Below, in pieces: positions 1 to 7,219 of a stretch of DNA of 22,802 bases. The stretch lies in NCBI RefSeq assembly GCF_041737375.1, contig NZ_JBGSRV010000022.1, forward strand, positions 1 to 22,802. Reading direction: 5' to 3'. The stretch comes from Vampirovibrio sp041737375 (GTDB taxonomy: Bacteria > Cyanobacteriota > Vampirovibrionia > Vampirovibrionales > Vampirovibrionaceae). A program made the position numbers and the translations under genes. Under the pieces are notes generated by a model. It was not told the DNA's origin. It was given only the letters and a program-made list of their open reading frames with translations, and made no database searches. Every line of letters starts with the position of its first letter. The first letter of the stretch is position 1.

Positions 1-108
1 ACCACCAGCGCCACCGGCCATTCCGCCACCAGCGCCGCCAGCCATTCCACCACCAGCGCCACCGGCCATCCCGCCGCCAGCACCACCGGCACCACCACCA
101 CCCATTCC
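1..108 (-). repeat. 24-base tandem repeat coding Gly/Ala/Met-rich segment of the secretin
   Basis: Three full 24-base units lie at 1-24, 25-48 and 49-72, followed by a diverged, longer unit at 73-108. On the minus strand a unit codes GMAGGAGG. The array continues off the left edge, so copy number is unknown. Units differ only at a few, mostly third-position, bases. The repeat follows the secretin N-domain and probably forms a flexible loop inside the periplasmic ring; that role is inferred. Confidence 0.85.
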
Positions 109-804
109 ATCATTACTAATGAAAAAATTGGCGGCCAGCACCTGAGCAATATAACTGGGCGTGGCATGCTTTACGTGATAAACCTTGCGGTTACGAGGCG
201 TATCCAGCTCCCGTAAAGCGTCACCAATCAAGCGAATATCCGCGTCCGTACCCAGCACCAATAATGAATTACTATCCTGATCAAAAGACACCAAAGCGGA
301 CGTGCTCCCGCCAGGGCGCTGCACTTTTAAAATGGTGTTATTTAACTGAAACGCCACATTAACAGCACTGCGATACTGAACCGGAATGGCTTTGAACGTT
401 TTGGCGGTCATATTCCGTTTATCGGCAGTTTCCTGAGCGGCCACGATTACCGTATTGCCGTCTTTTGTATAGCTAAGTTCGCCCACCGTAAAAATATATT
501 CCAGGGCTTTATTAATTGGAATATCTTTAATATCAATGGTCAGCGTTCCTTCCACCGACTCATCCAGAATGAGGTTAAATTTACCTTGCTGCGCCAACAT
601 GTTGAGCAAATCCCGAATATTGGCGTCTCGAAAGTTCAGGCTCACCTTGTCCACCGAAGGAGAAATGGCCACATCGCGAGAAATAGAAACCTGCCCCTGA
701 ACAGGTCTGGTTTTTACCAAATCCAGCGATTGAGCGACGGCCACAAATTGCAGACCAGGCAATAACAGGCTAGAGGCCAGTAAAAAGGCAAACGTCCGTC
801 GCAA
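1..804 (-). CDS. Secretin, PilQ/GspD-like, N-terminal part (cut by window edge)
   Basis: This gene encodes the N-terminal part of an outer-membrane secretin, the ring channel used by type IV pili or type II secretion. From the TTG at 802-804 the protein begins (M)RRTFAFLLASSLLLPG and runs to FVAVA-QS, a clear Sec signal peptide. An STN-like domain follows (VSLNFRDANIRDLLNMLAQQ, then TIDIKDIPINKALEYIF). A secretin N-domain comes next (KTFKAIPVQYRSAVNVAFQL, then LLVLGTDADIRLI, ALRELDTPRN and KVYHVKHATPSYIAQVLA). A Gly/Ala/Met repeat begins at the edge, and the C-terminal pore domain lies outside the window. The TTG has a perfect AGGAGG seven bases upstream. An in-frame ATG at 865-867 would add 21 residues ahead of the signal peptide and is less likely. 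The gene lies 10-73 bases after the PilP-like gene, so they probably share a transcript. Pilus rather than T2SS is inferred from that neighbour. Confidence 0.85.
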   Translation of the reverse strand, partial: MRRTFAFLLASSLLLPGLQFVAVAQSLDLVKTRPVQGQVSISRDVAISPSVDKVSLNFRDANIRDLLNMLAQQGKFNLILDESVEGTLTIDIKDIPINKALEYIFTVGELSYTKDGNTVIVAAQETADKRNMTAKTFKAIPVQYRSAVNVAFQLNNTILKVQRPGGSTSALVSFDQDSNSLLVLGTDADIRLIGDALRELDTPRNRKVYHVKHATPSYIAQVLAANFFISNDGMGGGGAGGAGGGMAGGAGGGMAGGAGGGMAGGAGG

Positions 805-811
805 GGATGCC

Positions 812-817
812 CCTCCT
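812..817 (-). promoter_or_regulatory. Shine-Dalgarno AGGAGG deciding a TTG start
   Basis: The minus strand reads AGGAGG, then seven bases, then TTG at 802-804. A canonical signal peptide begins at that codon. The upstream in-frame ATG (865-867) has only an AAGGGG-like sequence close to it. The TTG is therefore the favoured secretin start. Confidence 0.55.
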
Positions 818-877
818 GTTTTCAGGAAGTTATCTGGAAAATTATTTGGGCAATTCCTGAACATCATGATTTCCCCT

Positions 878-1819
878 TCAAAGTTCTTGCAAATTGACAG
901 GAACACCTGATGGCGAACCTTTTTGAGCAATCGGCGAGGAGTCCATTATTTTTTTAAGTTGACCCAACGCGGGTAAATTGAGTCCATCCGATGACGGCGC
1001 AGGGTTACCGCCGCCAGAACCGGCGGATCGCGTAGCAGCCTCCACAGCACTACCACTGTCTGATTCTGCCTTGGCTCCATTGGCGCTGTAGCCCACAATA
1101 TCCGGCAAGGTAAAAGTTCGCTTTTGAGCGCGGTCATCCCGTAGGCGAAGATCCAGGCCATTGGCTCTTACCGCCAGCACTTCGGCAGGCCCCGTAGACA
1201 AATTCAAAACACTGCCTTGTTGAACAAACTGGGTCTGGTTGCCATCCACAGACACCAGGCCCATTTTTAATTTGGCGTTATAAATAACCCCCAGCAAAGT
1301 GACCGCAGAAAAAGGATCGAGTGGCGCAGAGGCAGCCACAGGCGTGCTGTTTGATGATTCAACCATTTCAACCGGCACTAAGGGTTTGGGCAGCCAGTCC
1401 AAAAAGGGGTTTGCCTTCACCGCAATAATGACCGAAGCCAGCTCAACCGTATTCCCGGCTTGCTCTACCTTGGCCATGGGGCCTAAAGGGTTTAAATCCG
1501 GCTGGTTTTTAACCTCGCTTGGCTTTTCGGGGGCTGGTACGTTAAATGGATTTAACTTTGCGGCATCGCCTGCTTCCTTTGAAACCGTTTGAAGGCCAGG
1601 AGGTTTGGAAGTCATGCCTCCTCGAACGGAACCCGGCATTTTAGACAGTGCCGCCGCACCGGGGCCAGCAGGCGCGGAACGACCCGGGCGCCCCCCCGGC
1701 GCACCCGAAGGCGCTTCACAGGCACTCAGCAATAATACGCACAACAGCAGCAGGGCAGCCGCCCCTTTGTTGTGAGGACTATTGACGATTTGAATGCTGT
1801 TATCCAAAGGCGTTCTCAT
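878..1819 (-). CDS. PilP-like pilus assembly lipoprotein
   Basis: This is a 313-residue predicted lipoprotein. A hydrophobic stretch (residues 19-33) ends in the lipobox LLSAC with Cys34, so it should be acylated and membrane-anchored. Residues 35-165 are a low-complexity Pro/Ala/Gly/Ser linker carrying NPF/DPF motifs (LNPF, ANPF, LDPF), as in PilP proteins. Residues about 170-242 (VTLLGVIYNAKLKMGLVSVD through FVQQGSVLNL to LDLRLRDDRAQKRTFTLPD) match the small beta-domain of PilP/GspC-HR proteins. In type IV pili that domain contacts the periplasmic N-domains of secretin PilQ, and the secretin gene lies immediately downstream. AAGGAAG precedes the ATG by a few bases. No pilMNO genes lie upstream; the next gene is the divergent groES. 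The assignment rests on domain pattern and context, not a close sequence match. Confidence 0.7.
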   Translation of the reverse strand: MRTPLDNSIQIVNSPHNKGAAALLLLCVLLLSACEAPSGAPGGRPGRSAPAGPGAAALSKMPGSVRGGMTSKPPGLQTVSKEAGDAAKLNPFNVPAPEKPSEVKNQPDLNPLGPMAKVEQAGNTVELASVIIAVKANPFLDWLPKPLVPVEMVESSNSTPVAASAPLDPFSAVTLLGVIYNAKLKMGLVSVDGNQTQFVQQGSVLNLSTGPAEVLAVRANGLDLRLRDDRAQKRTFTLPDIVGYSANGAKAESDSGSAVEAATRSAGSGGGNPAPSSDGLNLPALGQLKKIMDSSPIAQKGSPSGVPVNLQEL

Positions 1820-2013
1820 TTTACTTCCTTAAAACCGCGAGATGACGCTTTCCCATCCCTCGAAAGCATAGAATCGGGATCGATCTATAGCGATATTTTG
1901 GATCATAGCTTTTTTAGCGAGCCTTCCGGCTCATCCAAACAATGGAACTCTCAAGGGGGCTTGCAGAGTGAATAATTGGGGGCGCTGGAATTATTAATTT
2001 TTCCTTAACCGCA

Positions 2014-2042
2014 TAGACAGGGCTTATCCTCTTCCCTACTAT
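2014..2042 (+). promoter_or_regulatory. Sigma70-type promoter for groES-groEL
   Basis: TAGACA at 2014-2019 (5/6 to the -35 consensus) and TACTAT at 2037-2042 (5/6 to the -10 consensus) are separated by 17 bases. Transcription would start near 2049, giving a leader of about 55 bases. No CIRCE inverted repeat (TTAGCACTC-N9-GAGTGCTAA) is visible nearby. A short AT palindrome (AATTATTAATT, 1989-1999) lies just upstream. Confidence 0.65.
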
Positions 2043-2103
2043 AGAGTCACTGGAAAACTACTATTTCGTAGCAGTAATACCTGTTTAAATCGTGGAGGTT
2101 CTT

Positions 2104-2415
2104 ATGCCTACAACTGAAACCAAAATCGCCATTAAACCCTTGGGCGACCGTGTCGTTCTGGAAGTACTGGAAGAAACCGAACAAAGTTCCGGCGGTATTT
2201 ATTTACCAGAAACCGCTCGTGAAAAGCCCCAAAAAGGCAAAATTCTGGCAGTTGGCCCTGGCAAGCTAAATGACAGTGGCAAGCGTGATGAAATGCAAGT
2301 TCAGGTTGGCAACGTGGTGTTGTTCGCTAAATACAGCGGCACCGATGTCAAACTCGAGAACAAAGAAGTCAAAATCATGTCTGAAAAAGACATTCTTGGC
2401 ATTATCGAAGGCTAA
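2104..2415 (+). CDS. groS: Co-chaperonin GroES (Hsp10)
   Basis: This is the cytoplasmic lid of the GroEL folding chamber. The 103 residues match the usual GroES length. The N-terminal strand IAIKPLGDRVVLEV, the mobile loop that docks onto GroEL (EQSSGGIYLPETAREKPQKG), GKILAVGPG, VLFAKYSGTDVKL and the final EKDILGIIEG are all family hallmarks. The ATG at 2104 is chosen because GGAGG (2094-2098) ends five bases before it. A GTG at 2092 in the same frame overlaps that Shine-Dalgarno and is rejected. groEL follows 53 bases later on the same strand, and the pair should be co-transcribed from the promoter at 2014-2042. Confidence 0.97.
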   Translation: MPTTETKIAIKPLGDRVVLEVLEETEQSSGGIYLPETAREKPQKGKILAVGPGKLNDSGKRDEMQVQVGNVVLFAKYSGTDVKLENKEVKIMSEKDILGIIEG

Positions 2416-2468
2416 TTGCCCGACGCCAATTTTGAGTACAGTTATTATTAAAATAGAGGTAATACACA

Positions 2469-4097
2469 ATGGCCAAGCGCATTGTATTTGACGAAGAAGC
2501 CCGTCGGGCTCTTGAAAGTGGCATTGATGCCGTAGCGGATGCCGTAAAAGTAACCTTGGGACCCAAGGGTCGCAACGTGGTTCTGGAAAAGAAATTCGGT
2601 TCCCCACAAATCGTGAACGATGGTGTCACCATCGCCAAGGAAGTGGAACTGGAAGATCGCCAGCAAAACGCAGGCGCTCAACTGATTCGGGAAGTCGCTT
2701 CCAGAACCAACGATGTTGCCGGTGACGGCACCACCACCGCCGCTGTTTTGGCCCAAGCCATCGTACACGAAGGCTTGAAAAACGTGGTTGCCGGTGCTAA
2801 CCCGCTCGCCCTGAAGCGTGGCATCGACAAATCCGTTGGCGTGATTGTAGAAGATTTACGCAGACAGGCCCGCAAGATTGAGAACCGTGAGTCAATCGCT
2901 CAGGTCGCTTCTATCTCCGCCGGAAACGATGACGTGGTAGGCAACCTGATTGCTGATGCCATGGACAAAGTGGGCAACGAAGGCGTGATTACCGTTGAGG
3001 AATCCAAGTCCATCGGCACCCAGTTGAAAGTAGTGGAAGGGATGCAGTTTGACAAAGGCTTCATCTCCCCTTACTTCATTACCGATTCCGAGCGCATGGA
3101 AGCCATTCTGGAAGATTGCTTCGTGTTGTGCGTCAACAAAAAAATCAATCTGGTAAGCGACCTGGTACCCATTTTGGAAAAAGTGGCCCGTGAAGGTCGT
3201 GGTTTGCTGATTATTGCCGAAGACGTTGAAGGCGAAGCCTTGGCCACTTTAGTAGTAAACAGTATGCGTAAAGTCATCCGCGCCGTGGCTGTTAAAGCCC
3301 CTGGCTTCGGCGACCGTCGCAAAGCCATGCTGGAAGACATCGCCATTTTGAGCGGTGGCCAGATGTTCACCGAAGATTTGGGTATGAAACTGGAAAACCT
3401 GACCATTGAGCAGATGGGTAAAGCCCGCCGCGTAACGGTTACTCGTGAAGCCACCACCATTGTGGTAGACGAGCATACCAAAACCGCTGTGGAAGCCCGC
3501 GTGAAGCTGATTAAGCGTCAAGTGGAAGAAAGTGACAGCGAATACGACAGAGAGAAACTGCAAGAGCGTCTGGCTAAATTGGCCGGTGGCGTTGCGGTTA
3601 TCGAAGTTGGCGCCGCCACTGAAACCGAGCTGAAAGACAAAAAACTGCGTCTGGAAGATGCCTTGAACGCGACCCGCGCCGCGATTGAAGAAGGTATTGT
3701 GCCTGGTGGCGGTACCGCTTTATTGAAAGCGACCGTAGCCCTGCAAAAATACGCCGAAACCCTGAAAGCCGAAGAGCGCACCGGAGCTGAAATTCTCATT
3801 CGCGCTCTGGAAGCGCCTTGCCGCCAAATCGCCGACAACGCTGGCGCCCGTGGCCAGGTTGTGGTTGAAAAGGTCAAGGAAGAAAAGGACAACGTCGGCT
3901 TTGACGCCCTGAACGGTGTGTATGTCGATATGTTCGCCGCCGGTATCGTGGACCCCTTGAAGGTAGAACGTTCCGCTTTGGAAAACGCAGCCAGCATTGC
4001 CGGTTTGTTGTTAACCACCGAAGCGCTGATCGTGGATCTGCCGGATAAAAAAGGCTCCTCCATGCCAGCTGGTATGCCAGGAATGGATGACTACTAG
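2469..4097 (+). CDS. groL: Chaperonin GroEL (Hsp60)
   Basis: This is the ATP-driven protein-folding chamber subunit that works with GroES. The 542 residues match the usual family length. Visible hallmarks are TLGPKGRNVVLEKKFGSP (residues 29-46), Asp51 in NDGVTIAKE, the ATP motif GDGTTTAAVLA with Asp86, GANPLALKRGID, ISAGNDD, MQFDKGFISPYF, KAPGFGDRRKAML, EEGIVPGGGTALL and a C-terminus ending MPGMDDY. That ending is a shortened form of the usual GGM tail. The start MAKRIVFDEEARRALESGID is strongly reminiscent of cyanobacterial GroEL and is the best lineage clue here. AGAGG lies nine bases before the ATG. A perfect 13-bp terminator follows 25 bases after the stop codon. Confidence 0.98.
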   Translation: MAKRIVFDEEARRALESGIDAVADAVKVTLGPKGRNVVLEKKFGSPQIVNDGVTIAKEVELEDRQQNAGAQLIREVASRTNDVAGDGTTTAAVLAQAIVHEGLKNVVAGANPLALKRGIDKSVGVIVEDLRRQARKIENRESIAQVASISAGNDDVVGNLIADAMDKVGNEGVITVEESKSIGTQLKVVEGMQFDKGFISPYFITDSERMEAILEDCFVLCVNKKINLVSDLVPILEKVAREGRGLLIIAEDVEGEALATLVVNSMRKVIRAVAVKAPGFGDRRKAMLEDIAILSGGQMFTEDLGMKLENLTIEQMGKARRVTVTREATTIVVDEHTKTAVEARVKLIKRQVEESDSEYDREKLQERLAKLAGGVAVIEVGAATETELKDKKLRLEDALNATRAAIEEGIVPGGGTALLKATVALQKYAETLKAEERTGAEILIRALEAPCRQIADNAGARGQVVVEKVKEEKDNVGFDALNGVYVDMFAAGIVDPLKVERSALENAASIAGLLLTTEALIVDLPDKKGSSMPAGMPGMDDY

Positions 4098-4122
4098 ACC
4101 CTAGTTTTCTATCCAACAATTC

Positions 4123-4157
4123 AAAAAGCGACGGGCCTCAAAAACCCGTCGCTTTTT
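4123..4157 (+). terminator. Intrinsic terminator after groEL
   Basis: A perfect 13-bp stem pairs 4123-4135 (AAAAAGCGACGGG) with 4145-4157 (CCCGTCGCTTTTT) around a 9-base loop. A-tracts and T-tracts flank both sides, so it can end groESL transcription and also that of the convergent gene whose stop lies at 4195. Confidence 0.92.
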
Positions 4158-4194
4158 AGTAAAATAAATTTGATTTAATTTTAAAGGCCAGTGC

Positions 4195-5343
4195 TTATTG
4201 AATAGGCTGGTTATTATTCATACCGGGCCACCATATAGCAGGTTCATTGTTTTTGGTTTTCACCATGGTGGGGCCAACATTAATTTCGGCGTTGGGGTCT
4301 TTAATGGCCTTTTCCCAGTTATAGCCCGTTTGTCCACCCCAAATCCGATTTTCGGATGGCAGAATTGATTTGTTGAGTTTTTTATCTTGCAAACCGGGGT
4401 AACGGCTTTCAATAGAGCGGTTAATCAGGCCCGCCAAGGGTGTGCCAGCCATTAAGCCCGCAATAATATAGCCCAACGCAGGGTTAATCATTCGCAAGCC
4501 TTTCACAAACCCACTTTGCGAATAACGAATGTTACTCATCAGGTTTTTGGCGATTCGCCGGTTGGCATCACCCTCCAACACTTGGAGCGCCGGTTTTTCG
4601 ATTTGAGTAAACCGCTCGAACACTTCCGACTTCAGGTTTTTCAGACGCGCCGTAATGGCTTGCGACGCTTCCATTACGGCATCCGTTTTGCCTTGCTTGG
4701 CTGAATTGAGGTTATTGGCGTTTTTTTGTAATTCTCCCCCTAACGCTTTCAGGGAATTACCCAGACCACGCACATTCTCATCATCATGCGCCGACAGCTT
4801 TTTCAGCCAGCTTTGAATCAGTTCCTGATCCTTGGTAGGTTTGTCTTTGGCACTCATCGCCTTAAGCAACATCTCGTCGTCAATCCGGCCATCCACCTTG
4901 GCCATCATCTTGAACAGATTCACGCCAGCGTAGCCCATGGAAAGCGTAACTGCTGTGTTCACCAGCGCTTTGACCTGCCCTAGGCCATTTTGCTCCTTGC
5001 CAGCCCGATAAGCGGCCAAGGCAATGCCAAACAAAGGGTAAAGTCCAGAAGTATTAGCCAATACCAGATAAGCCACGCTGGATTCTCCCAGCACCCGAAG
5101 CCAGGCGTTGTTTTCTTCTCCCGGCCCTTTCATCTTTTCCCGACCCTGATTATACAGCAGGCCAGAACCGGCTAAAATCAGTGGCAACAGGGGCCGAAAA
5201 CTTAATTCAATGGCTTTGGCGGTAGCGGGCGTGGGTTGCCCCCGAATGATTCTTTGAATCCCGGAGGCTAAGCCGTTGGCCACAAAAGCGCCACCGCTAC
5301 CGAATTGAAGATTTGAATGGCCACCGGGATTTGAAATCCGCAT
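4195..5343 (-). CDS. Unrecognised membrane protein with about four hydrophobic segments
   Basis: This is a 382-residue protein of no family I recognise. Hydrophobic segments occur near residues 50-65 (PLLPLILAGSGLL), 88-112 (SVAYLVLANTSGLYPLFGIA), 124-148 (VKALVNTAVTLSMGYAGVNL) and 286-308 (INPALGYIIAGLMAGTPLAG). Residues 150-275 between them are hydrophilic and helical, rich in Lys, Glu, Asn and Ala, including LGNSLKALGGELQKNANNLN. The N-terminus (MRISNPGGHSNLQFGSGGAF) is Asn/Gly-rich and lacks a signal peptide. The C-terminal 60 residues are polar, with GYNWEKAIKDPNAEINVGPT. I chose the ATG at 5341-5343. An in-frame GTG at 5370 has an SD-like AGAAG directly abutting it, which is too close to use. 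A four-codon ORF ends two bases before the ATG. The gene converges on groEL and shares its terminator. It is probably a lineage-specific inner-membrane protein. Confidence 0.75.
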   Translation of the reverse strand: MRISNPGGHSNLQFGSGGAFVANGLASGIQRIIRGQPTPATAKAIELSFRPLLPLILAGSGLLYNQGREKMKGPGEENNAWLRVLGESSVAYLVLANTSGLYPLFGIALAAYRAGKEQNGLGQVKALVNTAVTLSMGYAGVNLFKMMAKVDGRIDDEMLLKAMSAKDKPTKDQELIQSWLKKLSAHDDENVRGLGNSLKALGGELQKNANNLNSAKQGKTDAVMEASQAITARLKNLKSEVFERFTQIEKPALQVLEGDANRRIAKNLMSNIRYSQSGFVKGLRMINPALGYIIAGLMAGTPLAGLINRSIESRYPGLQDKKLNKSILPSENRIWGGQTGYNWEKAIKDPNAEINVGPTMVKTKNNEPAIWWPGMNNNQPIQ

Positions 5344-5345
5344 TG

Positions 5346-5360
5346 CTATTGCCTTTTCAT
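5346..5360 (-). promoter_or_regulatory. Four-codon upstream ORF (MKRQ, stop) before the membrane-protein gene
   Basis: The minus strand reads AGAAGG, nine bases, then ATG AAA AGG CAA TAG, then CA, then the ATG of the downstream gene. The best Shine-Dalgarno in the leader is spaced for this mini-ORF, so the main gene could be translated by termination-reinitiation. AAAGG inside the mini-ORF could itself serve as a weak site for the main ATG. The functional role is inferred. Confidence 0.3.
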
Positions 5361-5463
5361 TAGAATTCACCTTCTGAAAGAGAAAACCAACTCAAAGACA
5401 AAGGGTGTCAAAACCACAAGTCATTGTTAAAAACTATTTACAATTAGAGGCGATTACAACCGC

Positions 5464-6132
5464 TTACAACAAAGTGCCTAAAGCCTTGTTGACCTTCTGC
5501 AAATAAGGCACACAAACCGAGCTTACCCCATTGCGATCCACATAGCCGGGGCCTTGGTAGTAGGCGGACAAGGCATACTCCAGATTGCCGTTATACTTAC
5601 GCACCAGCCATCCCAAAAAACGGGCCGTTCCGGCGATATTATCCACCGGATCGTAAGGATTGGCCACGCCCAGCCATTTGGCGGTGGTGGGCTTTAGCTG
5701 CCCCATGCCAATGGCCCCCGAAGAGGAAACCGCGTCCCGGCGAAAAGCCGATTCGATGGCGATCAGGCTGGTTAACAAACGATAATCCACCCCGTAGCGA
5801 TCGCTGTAACGCACAATGGCATCGGCAATACTGCCAATTTCCGTGCTAGGCAGTTTACTGTTATAAGTTTGAACGTAGCTGGTAACCATCAACACTTTCT
5901 GCCGAAGCAGTTCCGTGTTTTCAGCCGCCATAAAAGGGGATGAGATGGTGGCTTCACTAATTTGCAACGTCTCGGAACCACCGGTGGGGGACAGGGACGC
6001 CGCATCCAGTTCAAAATCCGGTTCTTCAGGCACAGTGGCCAAGGCAACCCCTGCGCATCCCCCCATAACCCATACGCCCAAAACCAGCCCAATTGAAATA
6101 AGAGACGACAAAAAATTCTTTCTAAAACGCAT
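5464..6132 (-). CDS. Lytic transglycosylase, SLT domain
   Basis: This 222-residue exported peptidoglycan-cleaving enzyme cuts the MurNAc-GlcNAc bond to give 1,6-anhydro ends. Residues 1-32 form a signal sequence; VMGGC (Cys26) resembles but does not fit the lipobox well. Residues about 97-215 are the Slt/GEWL fold: IVRYSDRYGVDYRLLTSLIA, then the catalytic glutamate Glu127 in AIESAF, GAIGMGQLKPTTA, DNIAGTARFLGWLVRKYNG and ALSAYYQGPG. These are the standard motifs of the family. The short length indicates a single catalytic domain with no LysM or PBP-like partner. Only a weak GGAC-type ribosome site precedes the ATG. The 120-base gap to the membrane-protein gene leaves operon membership open. 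It could serve wall turnover or insertion of envelope machines. Confidence 0.92.
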   Translation of the reverse strand: MRFRKNFLSSLISIGLVLGVWVMGGCAGVALATVPEEPDFELDAASLSPTGGSETLQISEATISSPFMAAENTELLRQKVLMVTSYVQTYNSKLPSTEIGSIADAIVRYSDRYGVDYRLLTSLIAIESAFRRDAVSSSGAIGMGQLKPTTAKWLGVANPYDPVDNIAGTARFLGWLVRKYNGNLEYALSAYYQGPGYVDRNGVSSVCVPYLQKVNKALGTLL

Positions 6133-6312
6133 TTGAATAGTCCATGTTCACGCTCAACTGGCTCACTTCACTCAAGGCTCATAGCGCACCCAACCGGTGA
6201 TTACTACATTATGCCCAATTCCAGCGAGCTTTAAACGACTTTAACTGAATAACACTGCCATTGCTAAAAGTAAGCCTTATTATACATTTATATTTTCAAA
6301 TTCAGGAAGCCA

Positions 6313-7068
6313 TTATTCCACAGAATCCAGAATTCGAATGAGATCAGCCGGTGTATCCACACCAATGGGCGCTTGATTGACGATAACCGCATAAAGGGGC
6401 ATATTGGCTTCCAAAGCCCGCAACTGTTCCAGCTTTTCAAGGGTTTCCAGCGGAGAAGCCGGTAACTGGGTAAATTTCTCCAAAGCGGTACGTCGATAGA
6501 GGTAAATACCAATGTGCCGGTAAACGCTTTGCGGGACCTCTGGCTGATCCCGGTGATACGGCACCGGAGAACGTGAAAAATACAGGGCTTTGCCCTCAGC
6601 GGTTAAAACCGCTTTGACCAAATTGGGGTCCCGCCAGCTTTCAACATCCAGCAAAGGGGTAACCAACGTAATGATAGAGGCTTGCGGGAATTGGGAAATA
6701 CCCTCAATCACATGCCGCAAATGCGCCGGGTTAATAAAGGGCTCATCGCCTTGCACGTTCAACACCCACTCAAACGCTGGAAACCGCTGGGCCACCTCCC
6801 ACACCCGATCGGTGCCAGAGGCATGGGCGGGTGAGGTCAAGGCCACTTCCGCCCCAAAGTCTTGGGCTGCTTGCGTAATCCGATCATCATCGGTGGCAAT
6901 CATGGCCTTCTGGATTTCCGCCACTTGCTGAACACGCTCCCACACGTGCTGAAGCATGGGTTTTCCGTGAATATCCACCAGCGGCTTGCCCGGAAAACGC
7001 GTAGAGGCGTAACGGGCCGGAATCACCGCTAAAACTTTAGGCTGAAAAGAAGGGTGTGTTGCGCTCAA
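6313..7068 (-). CDS. kdsB: 3-deoxy-manno-octulosonate cytidylyltransferase (CMP-Kdo synthetase)
   Basis: This cytosolic enzyme activates Kdo with CTP to CMP-Kdo for lipopolysaccharide inner core, so its presence implies an LPS outer membrane. The order of motifs is complete: VIPARYASTRFPGKPLVDI (nucleotide-binding loop), IATDDDRI, SPAHASGTDRVWEVA, VLNVQGDEPFINP, ALYFSRSPVPYHRD, VYRHIGIYLYRR, LPASPLETLEKLEQLRALEA and GVDTPADL. No ATG precedes the first motif. I chose the TTG at 7066-7068, with AGGGA nine bases upstream, giving 251 residues, close to the family norm. A TTG at 7087-7089 would add seven residues but has a poor ribosome site. murQ is divergent, 151 bases away. Confidence 0.95.
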   Translation of the reverse strand: MSATHPSFQPKVLAVIPARYASTRFPGKPLVDIHGKPMLQHVWERVQQVAEIQKAMIATDDDRITQAAQDFGAEVALTSPAHASGTDRVWEVAQRFPAFEWVLNVQGDEPFINPAHLRHVIEGISQFPQASIITLVTPLLDVESWRDPNLVKAVLTAEGKALYFSRSPVPYHRDQPEVPQSVYRHIGIYLYRRTALEKFTQLPASPLETLEKLEQLRALEANMPLYAVIVNQAPIGVDTPADLIRILDSVE

Positions 7069-7117
7069 CCGAACAATTCCCTGTAACAAAACCCGTAACA
7101 GAAAAGGGTAAAATGCA

Positions 7118-7133
7118 TTAAACTTAAGTTAAA
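7118..7133. promoter_or_regulatory. Inverted repeat in the kdsB-murQ divergent region
   Basis: A perfect 10-base palindrome, AACTTAAGTT (7121-7130), extends with one mismatch pair to 16 bases. It lies between divergent kdsB and murQ, where an operator could act on either. No clear -35/-10 pair was found next to it, so function is only suggested. Confidence 0.25.
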
Positions 7134-7219
7134 CACGGTTGCGCCCAGCTTGCCAGTGATTTTCAAGCCCGTCAACCCCCACCCCCGTTCGCTGTGCCCT
7201 CACCAAAAAAGGAAGCCGT

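Noticed and set aside
1918..1932. GAGCC-TTCC-GGCTC hairpin upstream of the PilP-like gene as a terminator
   Set aside because: The stem is only five bp and the T-run precedes rather than follows it on the plus strand; on the minus strand an A-run follows.
2092..2103. GTG start for groES, four codons upstream
   Set aside because: The GTG overlaps the Shine-Dalgarno GGAGG that serves the ATG at 2104, and GroES proteins begin at the later position.
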